Below, one piece after another: positions 34,123-42,016 of a stretch of 50,512 nucleotides of DNA. A program made the translations under genes and the position numbers. Below the pieces are notes generated by a model. That model saw nothing but the letters and a program-made list of their open reading frames with translations. It had not been told where the DNA came from and made no database searches. Each line of letters opens with the position of its first letter. The stretch's first letter is position 1. The DNA is from GCA-2693325 sp036343635 (GTDB lineage Bacteria; Latescibacterota; UBA2968; UBA8231), in NCBI GenBank assembly GCA_036343635.1, contig JAYYVF010000082.1, positions 1 to 50,512 on the forward strand. Reading direction: 5' to 3'.

Positions 34123-35019
34123 GTGCGTGTTAGTTATAGCCCAGGGTATTGTATTTCACTACCGGAAGGTCATCCCTTTCCTATGACTAAATTCAGTTGT
34201 CTGCATTCTATTCTTTTAGACGAGGGTTTGTTGTCTCTGGAGGACATATATGAACCAAATGAAATTTCTTGGAAAGATCTAAGTTGCGTTCATAGTGTTG
34301 ATTATTTGGAAAAATTGCGAAATGGCAATCTCAGTAGGAGTGAAGAAAGACGTCTCGGCTTACCATGGTCAGATGCTTTGGTTCGTCGGTCACGTTTGGC
34401 TGTTCAAGGTACGCTTATGGCTGCAAGAATGGCATTAGAGGATGGTATCTCAGCTAACCTGGCCGGAGGGACACATCATGCATTCCCAGATCACGGAGAA
34501 GGTTTTTGCGTACTGAATGACATGGCAGTAACAACTAAAATTTTGTTTCAGGAAGGCAATATTAGACGGGCTTTGATCATTGATTTGGATGTCCATCAGG
34601 GAAATGGGACTGCTGCAGCATTTAGGGAAGATTTAGATACTTTTACATTTTCTATGCATTGTGCAAAAAACTATCCTTTTATTAAGGAGAATTCTAACCT
34701 TGACGTGGAATTAAATACAGGGACCGGTGATGCCGAATATTTGAATGTCTTAAATACTCATCTATCGAAGGTTTTAGAAAAGGCTCAGCCAGACATCGTA
34801 TTTTATTTGGCCGGAGTTGATGTTGTCGCTGGAGATAGATACGGTCGGATTAACTTAAGTCGTGAAGGTTTACGAAAACGAGAAAAGTTTGTAGTCAGTT
34901 TGATTCGAGAGCTCTCTCTTCCTATGGTTATTTTGATGGCGGGTGGCTATGCACCAACTCCAGAAATGACGGCTGACTTCCATGCAGACATTCACAGGAT
35001 TGCGCAGGAACTCAATTAA
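34123..35019 (+). CDS. Histone deacetylase family hydrolase
   Basis: 298 residues of the arginase/deacetylase fold, a zinc amidohydrolase that removes acetyl groups from acetyl-lysine or acetylated small amines. Zinc and charge-relay residues lie in GGTHHAFPDHGEGFCVLND (His-His), DLDVHQGNGTA (Asp, His) and LAGVDVVAGDRYGR (Asp), with AGGYAP for the last conserved loop. The pattern is closest to class IV (HDAC11-like) bacterial forms. The start is GTG 34123 with AGGAG six bases upstream; the ATG two bases earlier is out of frame. Its stop overlaps the lipoprotein stop on the other strand by four bases. Confidence 0.9.
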   Translation: MRVSYSPGYCISLPEGHPFPMTKFSCLHSILLDEGLLSLEDIYEPNEISWKDLSCVHSVDYLEKLRNGNLSRSEERRLGLPWSDALVRRSRLAVQGTLMAARMALEDGISANLAGGTHHAFPDHGEGFCVLNDMAVTTKILFQEGNIRRALIIDLDVHQGNGTAAAFREDLDTFTFSMHCAKNYPFIKENSNLDVELNTGTGDAEYLNVLNTHLSKVLEKAQPDIVFYLAGVDVVAGDRYGRINLSREGLRKREKFVVSLIRELSLPMVILMAGGYAPTPEMTADFHADIHRIAQELN

Positions 35020-35960
35020 TCATCTGATCTTATGACAGTAAAGCCAACAGAGTCAACGGATGCAGAAGCAAAAATACCAATCCCGCCCTCAATATTGAAT
35101 TTAGGTCGTTGAAATTGTTCTCCTAGCAAACCACCTCCACTATCGCGGTTTCCATCAGGGTCTGTTCGTATAAAATCAAACCAATTTTTTTCGATGGCGT
35201 ATATTATGAATAAGTGTTTACCTTCGTATGCTACTCCGAACCATGGCAGCCTTGCTCGCCCGTCTCTAATGGAAAGAGGTGGTGAAGCTCCGGATCTTTC
35301 AAATTTTGCTAAATCATCTTCATCTAAAAAGTCAGCTTCTATAAGTAGCTTGGAATTTGTTTCGAGGTTGAATATTGCCAATTGATATGCAGGAACATCG
35401 ATCGGTCCGACCAAAGCTTCTACTATGCCATCTCTGTAATTTATTTGATTTTCCGGTGCATCGAATGGGGTATTTTCTGGTTCTGAGAACAGAATTAGTT
35501 CACGCTGAATAGAAAGGTCGTTTTCGTTTAGAAGTAACAATTTCTGAACATGTATCTGATCAGGGGTATTTGTTGATGCCCGTAAACTTCTTCCATCAGA
35601 AACTTCTACTTCTAAACTAAACAAGGTATTTGGAGTTACGATAAGAGATTCGATGGGAATATATCGTCCCGTCGAATCCATATTTGAATCGAATCTCTTA
35701 TCGTAACTCCATTGGTAGTTGATGCTTCGTTCTTCGGTTTTAATACAGATTTGAGCATTTTTTATTGCTACCTCATGCTTTTGATAAGGCTGGTCTAATG
35801 CCGCAGTTTCATAGAGGAATATTTCGGGTAGAGGTTGACCGACAATTAGTATGGCATCAACGACAAGAGTGCCTGTTTCGCTTGGGCCGAAGAGGTCTCC
35901 TGGTGCCCGTTCGGCCGAACAGGAGAATAAAATTGGTAGAGCAACAAGTAAGATTAGCAT
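35016..35960 (-). CDS. DUF4249-like outer-membrane-associated lipoprotein
   Basis: 314 residues. A short signal peptide ends in a lipobox (LPILFSC), so Cys14 should be lipidated. The next part (GTLVVDAILIVGQPLPEIFLYETAALD) and the repeated beta-strand layout match DUF4249 proteins, which in Bacteroidota-type bacteria are encoded next to TonB receptors, as here. It is the last gene of the MBOAT-TonB operon, six bases after the receptor. A perfect 24-bp inverted repeat lies inside it. The ligand is unknown. Confidence 0.75.
   Translation of the reverse strand: MLILLVALPILFSCSAERAPGDLFGPSETGTLVVDAILIVGQPLPEIFLYETAALDQPYQKHEVAIKNAQICIKTEERSINYQWSYDKRFDSNMDSTGRYIPIESLIVTPNTLFSLEVEVSDGRSLRASTNTPDQIHVQKLLLLNENDLSIQRELILFSEPENTPFDAPENQINYRDGIVEALVGPIDVPAYQLAIFNLETNSKLLIEADFLDEDDLAKFERSGASPPLSIRDGRARLPWFGVAYEGKHLFIIYAIEKNWFDFIRTDPDGNRDSGGGLLGEQFQRPKFNIEGGIGIFASASVDSVGFTVIRSDD
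35631..35711. repeat. Perfect 24-bp inverted repeat with 33-base loop, inside the DUF4249-like gene
   Basis: The left arm 35631-35654 begins TGGAGTTACGAT and the right arm 35688-35711 is its exact reverse complement, ending ATCGTAACTCCA. The spacer is 35655-35687. On the minus strand the arms encode WSYDKRFD and IESLIVTP within one open frame. The bases outside the arms do not pair. Confidence 0.95.
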
Positions 35961-35966
35961 AGAAAT

Positions 35967-38261
35967 CTAGAATGAAAAATTAAGGCCGAAGGTCGGCACG
36001 AGTGGTAACATTTTAATGACTTTCGGTTCTGTTTCCGGATTGTCGGTGTCGTATTGAACAAACCATTCGTTTCGACGACTATATACGTTAAATATTTGAA
36101 AATAGTATTCCCCCTCTGCTCCGAAAATAATTGTAGATCGGCGAAGTCCAATATCTAAGCGATGGTATGGTAAGAGGCGGGCGGTATTTCTTCGGGCGGC
36201 CAATGCACGATCAGAGAACAAACCGGTTGCCGGATCTCGTAGTGAATATCTGGCAGAGGCTGGGGTAAAGGCCTGGCCAGTGCCGTAAACGAAGCTACTG
36301 CTCCCGGTCCATTTTTTCATTTGGTAGGTTCCCGTGAATGAAATATTGTGTCTACGATCGTACTTGGGAGCGAATGATCGCCCTCCATCTATTTCATCGA
36401 AATGTCGTCGCGTCCATCCCAGTGTATAGCCTATCCATCCTCGTGAAGCACCTTTTCGTTTTTCTATAAACATTTCAATACCCGTCGCGTAGCCGGTACC
36501 TTCCGTTTTAAAAATATCTTTTGAACGAGGTCTTTCTATGTCTACCACGTTTTCTGTGTCGATGATGACCAAGCGAGATAAGTCTGTGTAATAGCCCTCT
36601 ACGCTAAAAAAATAAGAAGGAGTAGGATCCCATTCGAATCCAGAAACTAATTGCCAAGACTTTCCGGGACGCACAGTTTCGTCTAAAGGCACCCAAAAAT
36701 CCCCACCGCGAAACCCTTCTGATGTAACCAATTGTAAATATTGATGATAAATGCCAGTAGCTATTTTTGTTCTAAGGGAAGAGCTCAATGCGTAGCTCAA
36801 TGTGATTCGAGGTTCCAACATCTGATAATTCCCCTCACTAAAATATACATAGCGCAAGCCAATTCGAGCATCAGCTAGGGGACTGGGTTGCCAGTCATCT
36901 TGAATATACATTGAAAGTTGTATTGGCTTGGTTTTTAGAGTGAATTGTTCTTGTTGGTTGAAAGAGGATCCAAAATTAAAATCGAAAAAACTTAATTGTG
37001 AACCCGTAGTAATTGTATGTTTGTTGTTGGCGAAATAGGAAATGTCAGACTTCAGTGTCAGATCTTCCACTTTATTACTGAAACCAGCTGGCGTATCAAA
37101 AATGCGAACATTTATGTCGCTTTCATATTGGGACAAAAATGTTACAAATCGACCGAAAACAGTGGGCGCAAATATTCTTTTCCATCGACCCATTACAGCT
37201 TTGTTTCCCCAGATAATATTAAAAAAAGAGTCTGCTTTGGGGTCGAGTTGAAAGTCAAGAAAATCTCGTCCAAAATAACTGCTAATTACAAATGTGTTCC
37301 TATCTCCAATTTGCTTATTTATTTTCCCATTAAGATCGTAAAAGTAGTAATCCGGAACCTCCGTACCTCTGTTCCGGACGACATTTAATACAGGGTCTAG
37401 GTATGTCCGGCGACCGGCTAAGGTCCATGAACCTTTTTCTATGGGGCCTTCTAACAACATACGACCAGAGATCAAACTCATGGCGCCTTTGCCGCTGATG
37501 TTACGGCGATTTCCTTCTCGGTTTTGAACATCTAATACAGCACCAAGCGTACCTCCATATTGAGCAGGGTAAGCACCTTTATAAAAAGTTACATCTTTGA
37601 TTGCATCGGGATTAAAAGTTGAAAAGAATCCAAAGGCGTGTGCAGGATTATATAATGGGACCTGATCTAGTAGGATTCTTGTTTGGTCTGGTCCTCCACC
37701 GCGAACGTATAGACCGCTACTGATATCCGAAGCAGACTGGACACCTGGTAACAATTGAAGGCTTCTAAGTAAGTCGGGTTCGCCAACCGATGGCAAACGC
37801 TCTAATGTTTTGGCCTGTAATACTGTGACGCTTGTCTGAGGGAGTAATTCCTCCTCCATTTTTTTAGCTGTTACAATCATCTCGTCGTCGAGAAGAACAG
37901 ATTCAGGGTTTAATTTAATGTCGAATCTAGTTTGTTGATTGGAAGACACTGAGATTGTATCGAATCGGCTTGTGTATCCTATGTAAGTTACTCGCAGTAT
38001 ATGGATGCCTTTAGGGACGTTTTTTATGGCGTAGTATCCCTCGTCATTACTCAGGGTGCCTAAGTTGAGATCTTTGAAAGTAACGGTAGCCGCAGGCAGA
38101 TTTTCACCGTTACTTTTGTCGGTGACGAAACCGTTTACCGTTGCAGCAACTACAGTACTTACGTTTAGATACACGAAAACAGCTATTACAGTTGGAAGTT
38201 TAAAAAAGATTGGAAGATATACAGTTAATTTGTTCAAGTAGGGTTGCCGTTGATTTTTCAC
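35967..38261 (-). CDS. TonB-dependent outer-membrane receptor with carboxypeptidase-like N-terminal domain
   Basis: 764 residues. A signal peptide (ending near VVAA, residue 40) is followed by a CarboxypepD-regulatory-like domain (VNGFVTDKSNGENLPAATVTF to about residue 118). A plug domain follows (about 125-250: LRSLQLLPGVQSASDISSGLYVRGG, LLDQVPLYNPAHAFGFFSTF), then a 22-strand-type beta-barrel. The last residue is Phe (GLNFSF), the usual barrel-assembly signal. It should import a large ligand across the outer membrane using TonB energy. The downstream DUF4249-like lipoprotein is its likely partner; the upstream 69-residue ORF ends three bases before it. Confidence 0.9.
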   Translation of the reverse strand: MKNQRQPYLNKLTVYLPIFFKLPTVIAVFVYLNVSTVVAATVNGFVTDKSNGENLPAATVTFKDLNLGTLSNDEGYYAIKNVPKGIHILRVTYIGYTSRFDTISVSSNQQTRFDIKLNPESVLLDDEMIVTAKKMEEELLPQTSVTVLQAKTLERLPSVGEPDLLRSLQLLPGVQSASDISSGLYVRGGGPDQTRILLDQVPLYNPAHAFGFFSTFNPDAIKDVTFYKGAYPAQYGGTLGAVLDVQNREGNRRNISGKGAMSLISGRMLLEGPIEKGSWTLAGRRTYLDPVLNVVRNRGTEVPDYYFYDLNGKINKQIGDRNTFVISSYFGRDFLDFQLDPKADSFFNIIWGNKAVMGRWKRIFAPTVFGRFVTFLSQYESDINVRIFDTPAGFSNKVEDLTLKSDISYFANNKHTITTGSQLSFFDFNFGSSFNQQEQFTLKTKPIQLSMYIQDDWQPSPLADARIGLRYVYFSEGNYQMLEPRITLSYALSSSLRTKIATGIYHQYLQLVTSEGFRGGDFWVPLDETVRPGKSWQLVSGFEWDPTPSYFFSVEGYYTDLSRLVIIDTENVVDIERPRSKDIFKTEGTGYATGIEMFIEKRKGASRGWIGYTLGWTRRHFDEIDGGRSFAPKYDRRHNISFTGTYQMKKWTGSSSFVYGTGQAFTPASARYSLRDPATGLFSDRALAARRNTARLLPYHRLDIGLRRSTIIFGAEGEYYFQIFNVYSRRNEWFVQYDTDNPETEPKVIKMLPLVPTFGLNFSF

Positions 38262-38264
38262 GGG

Positions 38265-38474
38265 TTAATTGAAGACTGACTTTTGCGGGGAATATATGGA
38301 AGCTAAATCTGCTAACATCGGACGCAATTGCATGAGGCTGTCTATTTGAACGGCTCGCAATTTTTGGGATTCATTTTTGAATTGATTTAGGCCACTGCCG
38401 CCGATGATTAAAGCGGTATTCGGATTTGATCGTTGTTTCAACGAACTGATCTCCCCAAATATGAGGATATCCAT
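38265..38474 (-). CDS. Small ORF of unknown function between MBOAT and TonB genes
   Basis: 69 residues (MDILIFGEISSLKQRSNPN...QKSVFN). Its ATG at 38474 lies two bases after the stop of the MBOAT gene and its stop three bases before the TonB gene, so it fits the operon with no free space. That packing is the main support for it. Re-initiation from the upstream stop is likely because AAGG sits too close to act as a normal ribosome site. I see no known domain, helix or signal peptide. Confidence 0.45.
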   Translation of the reverse strand: MDILIFGEISSLKQRSNPNTALIIGGSGLNQFKNESQKLRAVQIDSLMQLRPMLADLASIYSPQKSVFN

Positions 38475-38476
38475 CC

Positions 38477-39259
38477 TTAAAGGAAAAAGGCATGGAGAAA
38501 GGCTGGGCTAGCCACCAATGGAGCCGGAATAATTACGACAGCATACATATATGCTCTTTTAAGACCGGGACTCCAGCGTCGTGGTTCGACTAACATCGCA
38601 ACGCCTTGTATCATGAAATAAGAAGCCATTGGTCCGAATTGCACAGTGTTTCCACGCAGATAGTGTGGAAGTGTGATAATTAGCTCATGCCAAATACCTG
38701 AGGCAGTGAAGGCCATAAGTATTCCGAAGCGGGGTCGACGCATCATTGGGTAATAAAACAAGTGTCGTAGCCATTCACCTACCCATCGGTTCCAGCATCG
38801 TCCCCAGAAGTAAGATAATGAACGGGAAAGAAGAGGGCGGTCGTGCACGGGAGGAAGTAAACGTCCAGATAGCAGAAACAATAATCGGAACAGAGCTCCA
38901 AGTGTTTCTGTAAGAACGTAAAACGCTGGAAAGGCCATGTAGGAACGAATAGCTCCGGAGGGGCTGTATCTGTCTACTACATACCAGTATGCTGCGTAAA
39001 CTGAAAGGGCTATGGTTAGCCAGAAGACCGTTGTTTTGATTGCAAATCTTAGGTGACCGTTTTGAAGATTTGGACAGCATTGCCACGATCGCGGGGAATA
39101 GAACGGAGCTAGAATGAAAAAGACCCATTTTTGTATGAGTGACTGGCCGTAAAGCAGACTACCAACAGCTTTGAGGGGAAACCCAATTATATAAAACGCA
39201 GCGACGAACATTAATGCGCCTTTAAGGCCTGGGGCAAGCGGCAGATTCATTGTATCCAT
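38477..39259 (-). CDS. MBOAT-family acyltransferase, wax-synthase-like
   Basis: 260 residues with about seven hydrophobic segments (roughly residues 12-32, 45-55, 73-95, 107-135, 180-200, 210-225, 235-255). YFWGRCWNRWVGEWLRH (150-166) and SGIWH (catalytic His, residue 191) match the two hallmarks of the wax-synthase branch of membrane-bound O-acyltransferases. It probably esterifies a hydroxyl with an acyl-CoA at a membrane. The start could be ATG 39259 or 39250. It heads an operon with the 69-residue ORF, the TonB receptor and the DUF4249-like lipoprotein. Confidence 0.8.
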   Translation of the reverse strand: MDTMNLPLAPGLKGALMFVAAFYIIGFPLKAVGSLLYGQSLIQKWVFFILAPFYSPRSWQCCPNLQNGHLRFAIKTTVFWLTIALSVYAAYWYVVDRYSPSGAIRSYMAFPAFYVLTETLGALFRLLFLLSGRLLPPVHDRPLLSRSLSYFWGRCWNRWVGEWLRHLFYYPMMRRPRFGILMAFTASGIWHELIITLPHYLRGNTVQFGPMASYFMIQGVAMLVEPRRWSPGLKRAYMYAVVIIPAPLVASPAFLHAFFL

Positions 39260-39279
39260 AATGAATATAAAAGCAATAA

Positions 39280-39702
39280 ATCCTGTTCATGGAAAGGCTC
39301 CCGACAATAAAAAATTTTGTGGGGAGCTTTTATCTTTACTATGAGCAGTTTTTCTCTACCTATGTATCTCTTTTATCTGATTCCATGAGTTTGCTTCAAT
39401 GGCAGTGGCTGCGGGGGTTGTTTGACCGAGTCGACAGTGAAAAATCAATGGAAGTCTTAAACGAGAGCCTCGAGTAGTTGGATGACAGAGAATCGAATAT
39501 GGTTTCACAATATTTTGGTTTCGGACAGGGTGACAGCAAAATCCTTGGGGAAATTGGTAGTGATTTAGGGGTAACACGTGAGCGTGTTCGGCATTGCGTA
39601 ATTGTGCTTTTTGGAAAATACGAGAATGTTTTGAGGAAAATGAATTCGATATGTCTGTCAACTAATCCCTTCTCAGTTTCAGTGTTTTCCAATAGATTCT
39701 GA
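39280..39702 (+). pseudogene. Sigma-70 region 4 remnant with in-frame TAG
   Basis: After TAG at 39475-39477 the same frame continues LDDRESNMVSQYFGFGQGD then SKILGEIGSDLGVTRERVRH, a good match to region 4.2 of primary-type sigma factors (LDDRERxVLxLRFGL...TLEEIGExLGVTRERVRQ). The following residues (CVIVLFGKYENVLRK) have lost the conserved RQIExxALRKLR pattern. The part before the TAG (from ATG 39289, 62 residues, ending VLNESLE) runs straight into the motif, as the residues before region 4 usually do. Regions 2 and 3 are not seen. I read it as a decayed or truncated sigma-factor gene. A functional short HTH protein starting at TTG 39478 cannot be excluded. Confidence 0.55.
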
Positions 39703-39748
39703 TATAAGACACAGTAGAGAAAGTTTGCAGACCAAAAATGGGGAATAG

Positions 39749-40237
39749 ATGAATTATGATTCAGCTTTAAAGGCAACATGTTCTGAGACTGAAGACAAGG
39801 TGCAACAATTACGTAAAAATTTCACTGAGGTGTTTGAGGATTTTGTCAGCCAGATGTCGCCAGAGTCGATAGAGCAGAAAGTGAAGGCGACTTACGCCTC
39901 CGACGCTTACTTTAACGATACGCTCCAGGAATTGAACGGACGTGATGAGATCGCATGGTACATGGAGCGGAGTTTGGCGGCTACAAATGGTGTTTCGGTC
40001 ACGGTAGAAGATGTTGCTTTTAGTGGAGTAGACTTTTACTACCGGTGGAAAATGAAGATCTTTTTTAAATCTTTAAATAAGGGGAAACCGGGAATTTCAG
40101 ACGGTATGAGTCAGATCCGTTATACGGATGACGGGTATATCGTAATGCATCGCGATTTTTGGGACGCCGCCTCAGGTTTTTTTGCATATCTTCCAGTTTT
40201 GCGCACCGCAATCCCGTGGGTCAAAGGACGTCTTTGA
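39749..40237 (+). CDS. NTF2-like/SnoaL-like protein of the CFA-DUF1365 type cluster
   Basis: 162 residues. The fold pattern is that of nuclear-transport-factor-2-like proteins: VKATYASDAYFNDTLQELNGRDEIAWYMERSL, then beta strands, then a distinctive end, IVMHRDFWDAASGFFAYLPVLRTAIPWVKGRL. This end closely resembles the NTF2-like proteins found beside CFA synthase, DUF1365 and photolyase genes in Gammaproteobacteria, as I recall them (HRDYFDLGAMLYEHIPLLG...). GGGGA lies shortly before ATG 39749. The role is unknown, possibly binding a modified lipid or acting in its synthesis. The photolyase remnant follows at once. Confidence 0.8.
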   Translation: MNYDSALKATCSETEDKVQQLRKNFTEVFEDFVSQMSPESIEQKVKATYASDAYFNDTLQELNGRDEIAWYMERSLAATNGVSVTVEDVAFSGVDFYYRWKMKIFFKSLNKGKPGISDGMSQIRYTDDGYIVMHRDFWDAASGFFAYLPVLRTAIPWVKGRL

Positions 40238-40259
40238 AACATGGTGTCATCCTTAGTCA

Positions 40260-40541
40260 AAGATTGATTGGCGATCCGGTGCTGACGCAGGTCCATATTT
40301 TAGAATTTTCAATCCGGTTACTCAAGGAAATAAGTTTGATCCTGAAGGAGATTATGTCCGCAGATGGGTTCCTGAACTGGCACGCCTCCTGTTTCGATAT
40401 ATACATTCGGCATGGACGATATCTTCTGAATCACTAAAAAAAGTTCAAGTCAACCTGGGTGAAACCTATTCGGAACCTATGATAGACCATTCTTTTGCTC
40501 GTGATAGAGCGTTAATGGCCTTTTCTGCGTCAAAATCATGA
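40260..40541 (+). pseudogene. C-terminal remnant of a DNA photolyase/cryptochrome
   Basis: Reading codons at 40260, 40263 and so on gives DWRSGADAGPYFRIFNPVTQ, then GNKFDPEGDYVRRWVPELARL, YIHSAW, and VNLGETYSEPMIDHSFARDR to TGA at 40539-40541. This is the last 90 or so residues of the FAD-binding domain of class I CPD photolyases, including the FNPxxQ and DPxGDYxRRWVPEL signatures. The N-terminal antenna and most of the FAD domain (about 370 residues) are missing. The frame is closed by TAG at 40254, about 17 bases after the NTF2-like gene stop. No ATG precedes the homology. The remnant's stop overlaps the next gene's ATG (ATGA), as in a former operon. Confidence 0.8.
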
Positions 40542-40984
40542 TTTGGCTATTACTGTTAAATGCTACGTTTTCATGCATAATGAGTGGAGTAATTTGGTTC
40601 GTTCAGGTTGTACATTACCCATTGTTGGGGTCGGTTGACGCTAACAGTTTTATAGAGTATCAAAAACAACACGTCAGACGTACGGGGAATTTGGTTGGAC
40701 CTTTGATGATGATAGAAATTGTAGCGTCTATCAGTTTAGCAGTTGGGAATATTTGTGATAGTATTACATACCTTATCTGGTTGAATTTAGGAATACTCCT
40801 GTTTATCTGGTTTTCGACTTTCCTCATTCAAATTCCATTACACAACAAACTTTTACTAGGTTTCGACAAGGAAGTACACCGTCGTTTAGTACAAGGAAAT
40901 TGGTTACGTACGTTGGCGTGGACTGTTAAAATGATACTATCATTAATCCTTATAAAGAAATGCTATGATGGGTGCTATTTTTGA
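40538..40984 (+). CDS. Four-helix integral membrane protein of unknown function
   Basis: 148 residues with four hydrophobic segments (about 2-24, 53-75, 78-100, 124-142). The C-terminal half holds a recognisable pattern, QIPLHNKLLLGFDKEVHRRL followed by NWLRTLAWTVKM, which I associate with DUF1772-like membrane proteins, though not with certainty. The start ATG overlaps the stop of the photolyase remnant. The end overlaps the convergent methyltransferase gene by 10 bases. The function is unknown. Confidence 0.75.
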   Translation: MIWLLLLNATFSCIMSGVIWFVQVVHYPLLGSVDANSFIEYQKQHVRRTGNLVGPLMMIEIVASISLAVGNICDSITYLIWLNLGILLFIWFSTFLIQIPLHNKLLLGFDKEVHRRLVQGNWLRTLAWTVKMILSLILIKKCYDGCYF

Positions 40985-42012
40985 CGTTTTGTCATGAGGT
41001 AATGAGACACCCACCATTCCTGTCCGTTATTAAAACCGAATAATTCTTCACATGACATGAAAAAAATCCGCCAGCGTTGTAACCAGAGTTTACTCTTCCA
41101 TTTCCCATAAGTTTCGGTTAAAATTGGCATAATTTCGTTTCTGTGAGAGTCTAGTTTGTTTAGCCATTGGCGTGCCGTTTTGCTATAGTGATTGCCGTTC
41201 ACACGCCAGTGGTTGTCTAGCTTCAGATTGTCTTGGAAATAGTGTAGTAAGTCGTCGCTTGGCATCATACCTCCCGTAAAGAAATGTTTACTCATCCAAT
41301 CTCCATCATCTTTTATTTCAAATAAGTAGGGATGTCTATTATGTACGAAAATATGAATGAATAATTTACCTTCATCGCAGAGCCACTGGCTGCTCCTGTT
41401 CAACATACGACGGTAATTTCGTAAATGTTCAAACATTTCTATCGAGACTATGCGGTCGTAGCGCCCTTCTGTGTGGAATTCATTCATGTCTGCTGTCAGG
41501 ACTGTGACATTGCTGATCTGTAGCTTATTACATTGTTCGTTGATGAATGTTTTTTGAGGGGTGGAATTAGATACTGCGGTAATACGGCTATTGGGGTAAT
41601 TTTTTGCCATCCAAAGGGTAAGGGAACCCCATCCACATCCCAATTCTAATATATCCATATTGTCAGAGAGTTGAGCACGTTCACCATATATTTCGAGCAT
41701 AGCAGATTCTGCTTCGTCGAGAGATTCTTCACCATTTGTATAATAGCATGAGCTATATTTCAAATGTTTTCCTAGGACCTTTTGGAAAAAAAGTGGAGGT
41801 AGCTCATAATGTTGTTCGTTTGCTTCTTGCGTATTATATGCGATAGGACTTTCGTCCATTTCATTTATAAATGACTGTAGTTGTCTAGTATGATTTTCGC
41901 AGTTTCCGGGGTCAATCTCATTGATACGGTTTCGCAATAGTTTTCGGATACCGATACGTATAATAGTATCGGATAAGAGGCCTCGTTCGGCTATTTTCAA
42001 GGCTGCTTTCAT
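40975..42012 (-). CDS. CFA-synthase-type SAM methyltransferase (coclaurine-N-methyltransferase-like)
   Basis: 345 residues. The SAM-binding motif is ILELGCGWGSLTLWMAKNYP (about 120-140). It is preceded by KYSSCYY and followed by VSIEMFEHLRNYRRM, LFIHIFVHNRHPYLFE and FFTGGMMPSDD. This combination fits the short CFA-synthase-like branch that in plants includes coclaurine N-methyltransferase-like proteins. In bacteria its members are often next to lipid-modifying genes, and at least one family in Rhodobacter makes furan fatty acids. The acceptor here is unknown; a lipid acyl chain is likely from context. Last gene of the six-gene operon, four bases after DUF1295. Confidence 0.8.
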   Translation of the reverse strand: MKAALKIAERGLLSDTIIRIGIRKLLRNRINEIDPGNCENHTRQLQSFINEMDESPIAYNTQEANEQHYELPPLFFQKVLGKHLKYSSCYYTNGEESLDEAESAMLEIYGERAQLSDNMDILELGCGWGSLTLWMAKNYPNSRITAVSNSTPQKTFINEQCNKLQISNVTVLTADMNEFHTEGRYDRIVSIEMFEHLRNYRRMLNRSSQWLCDEGKLFIHIFVHNRHPYLFEIKDDGDWMSKHFFTGGMMPSDDLLHYFQDNLKLDNHWRVNGNHYSKTARQWLNKLDSHRNEIMPILTETYGKWKSKLWLQRWRIFFMSCEELFGFNNGQEWWVSHYLMTKRQK

Positions 42013-42016
42013 ATTA

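Noticed and set aside
34121..34123. ATG as the start of the HDAC-family gene
   Set aside because: It is out of frame; the GTG at 34123 has the proper ribosome-site spacing and gives the family N-terminus.
35631..35711. Inverted repeat as an IS end, attachment site or operator
   Set aside because: It lies inside an open frame, with no transposase or target duplication; a template-switch origin is simpler.
39475..39477. TAG read as pyrrolysine or suppressed amber codon
   Set aside because: No sign of a pyl system or other recoded genes in the window, and the region after the motif has also decayed.
40159..40437. 92-codon frame over the end of the NTF2-like gene
   Set aside because: It reads in a different frame from both the NTF2-like gene and the photolyase remnant, and its residues match nothing; the remnant frame explains the region better.
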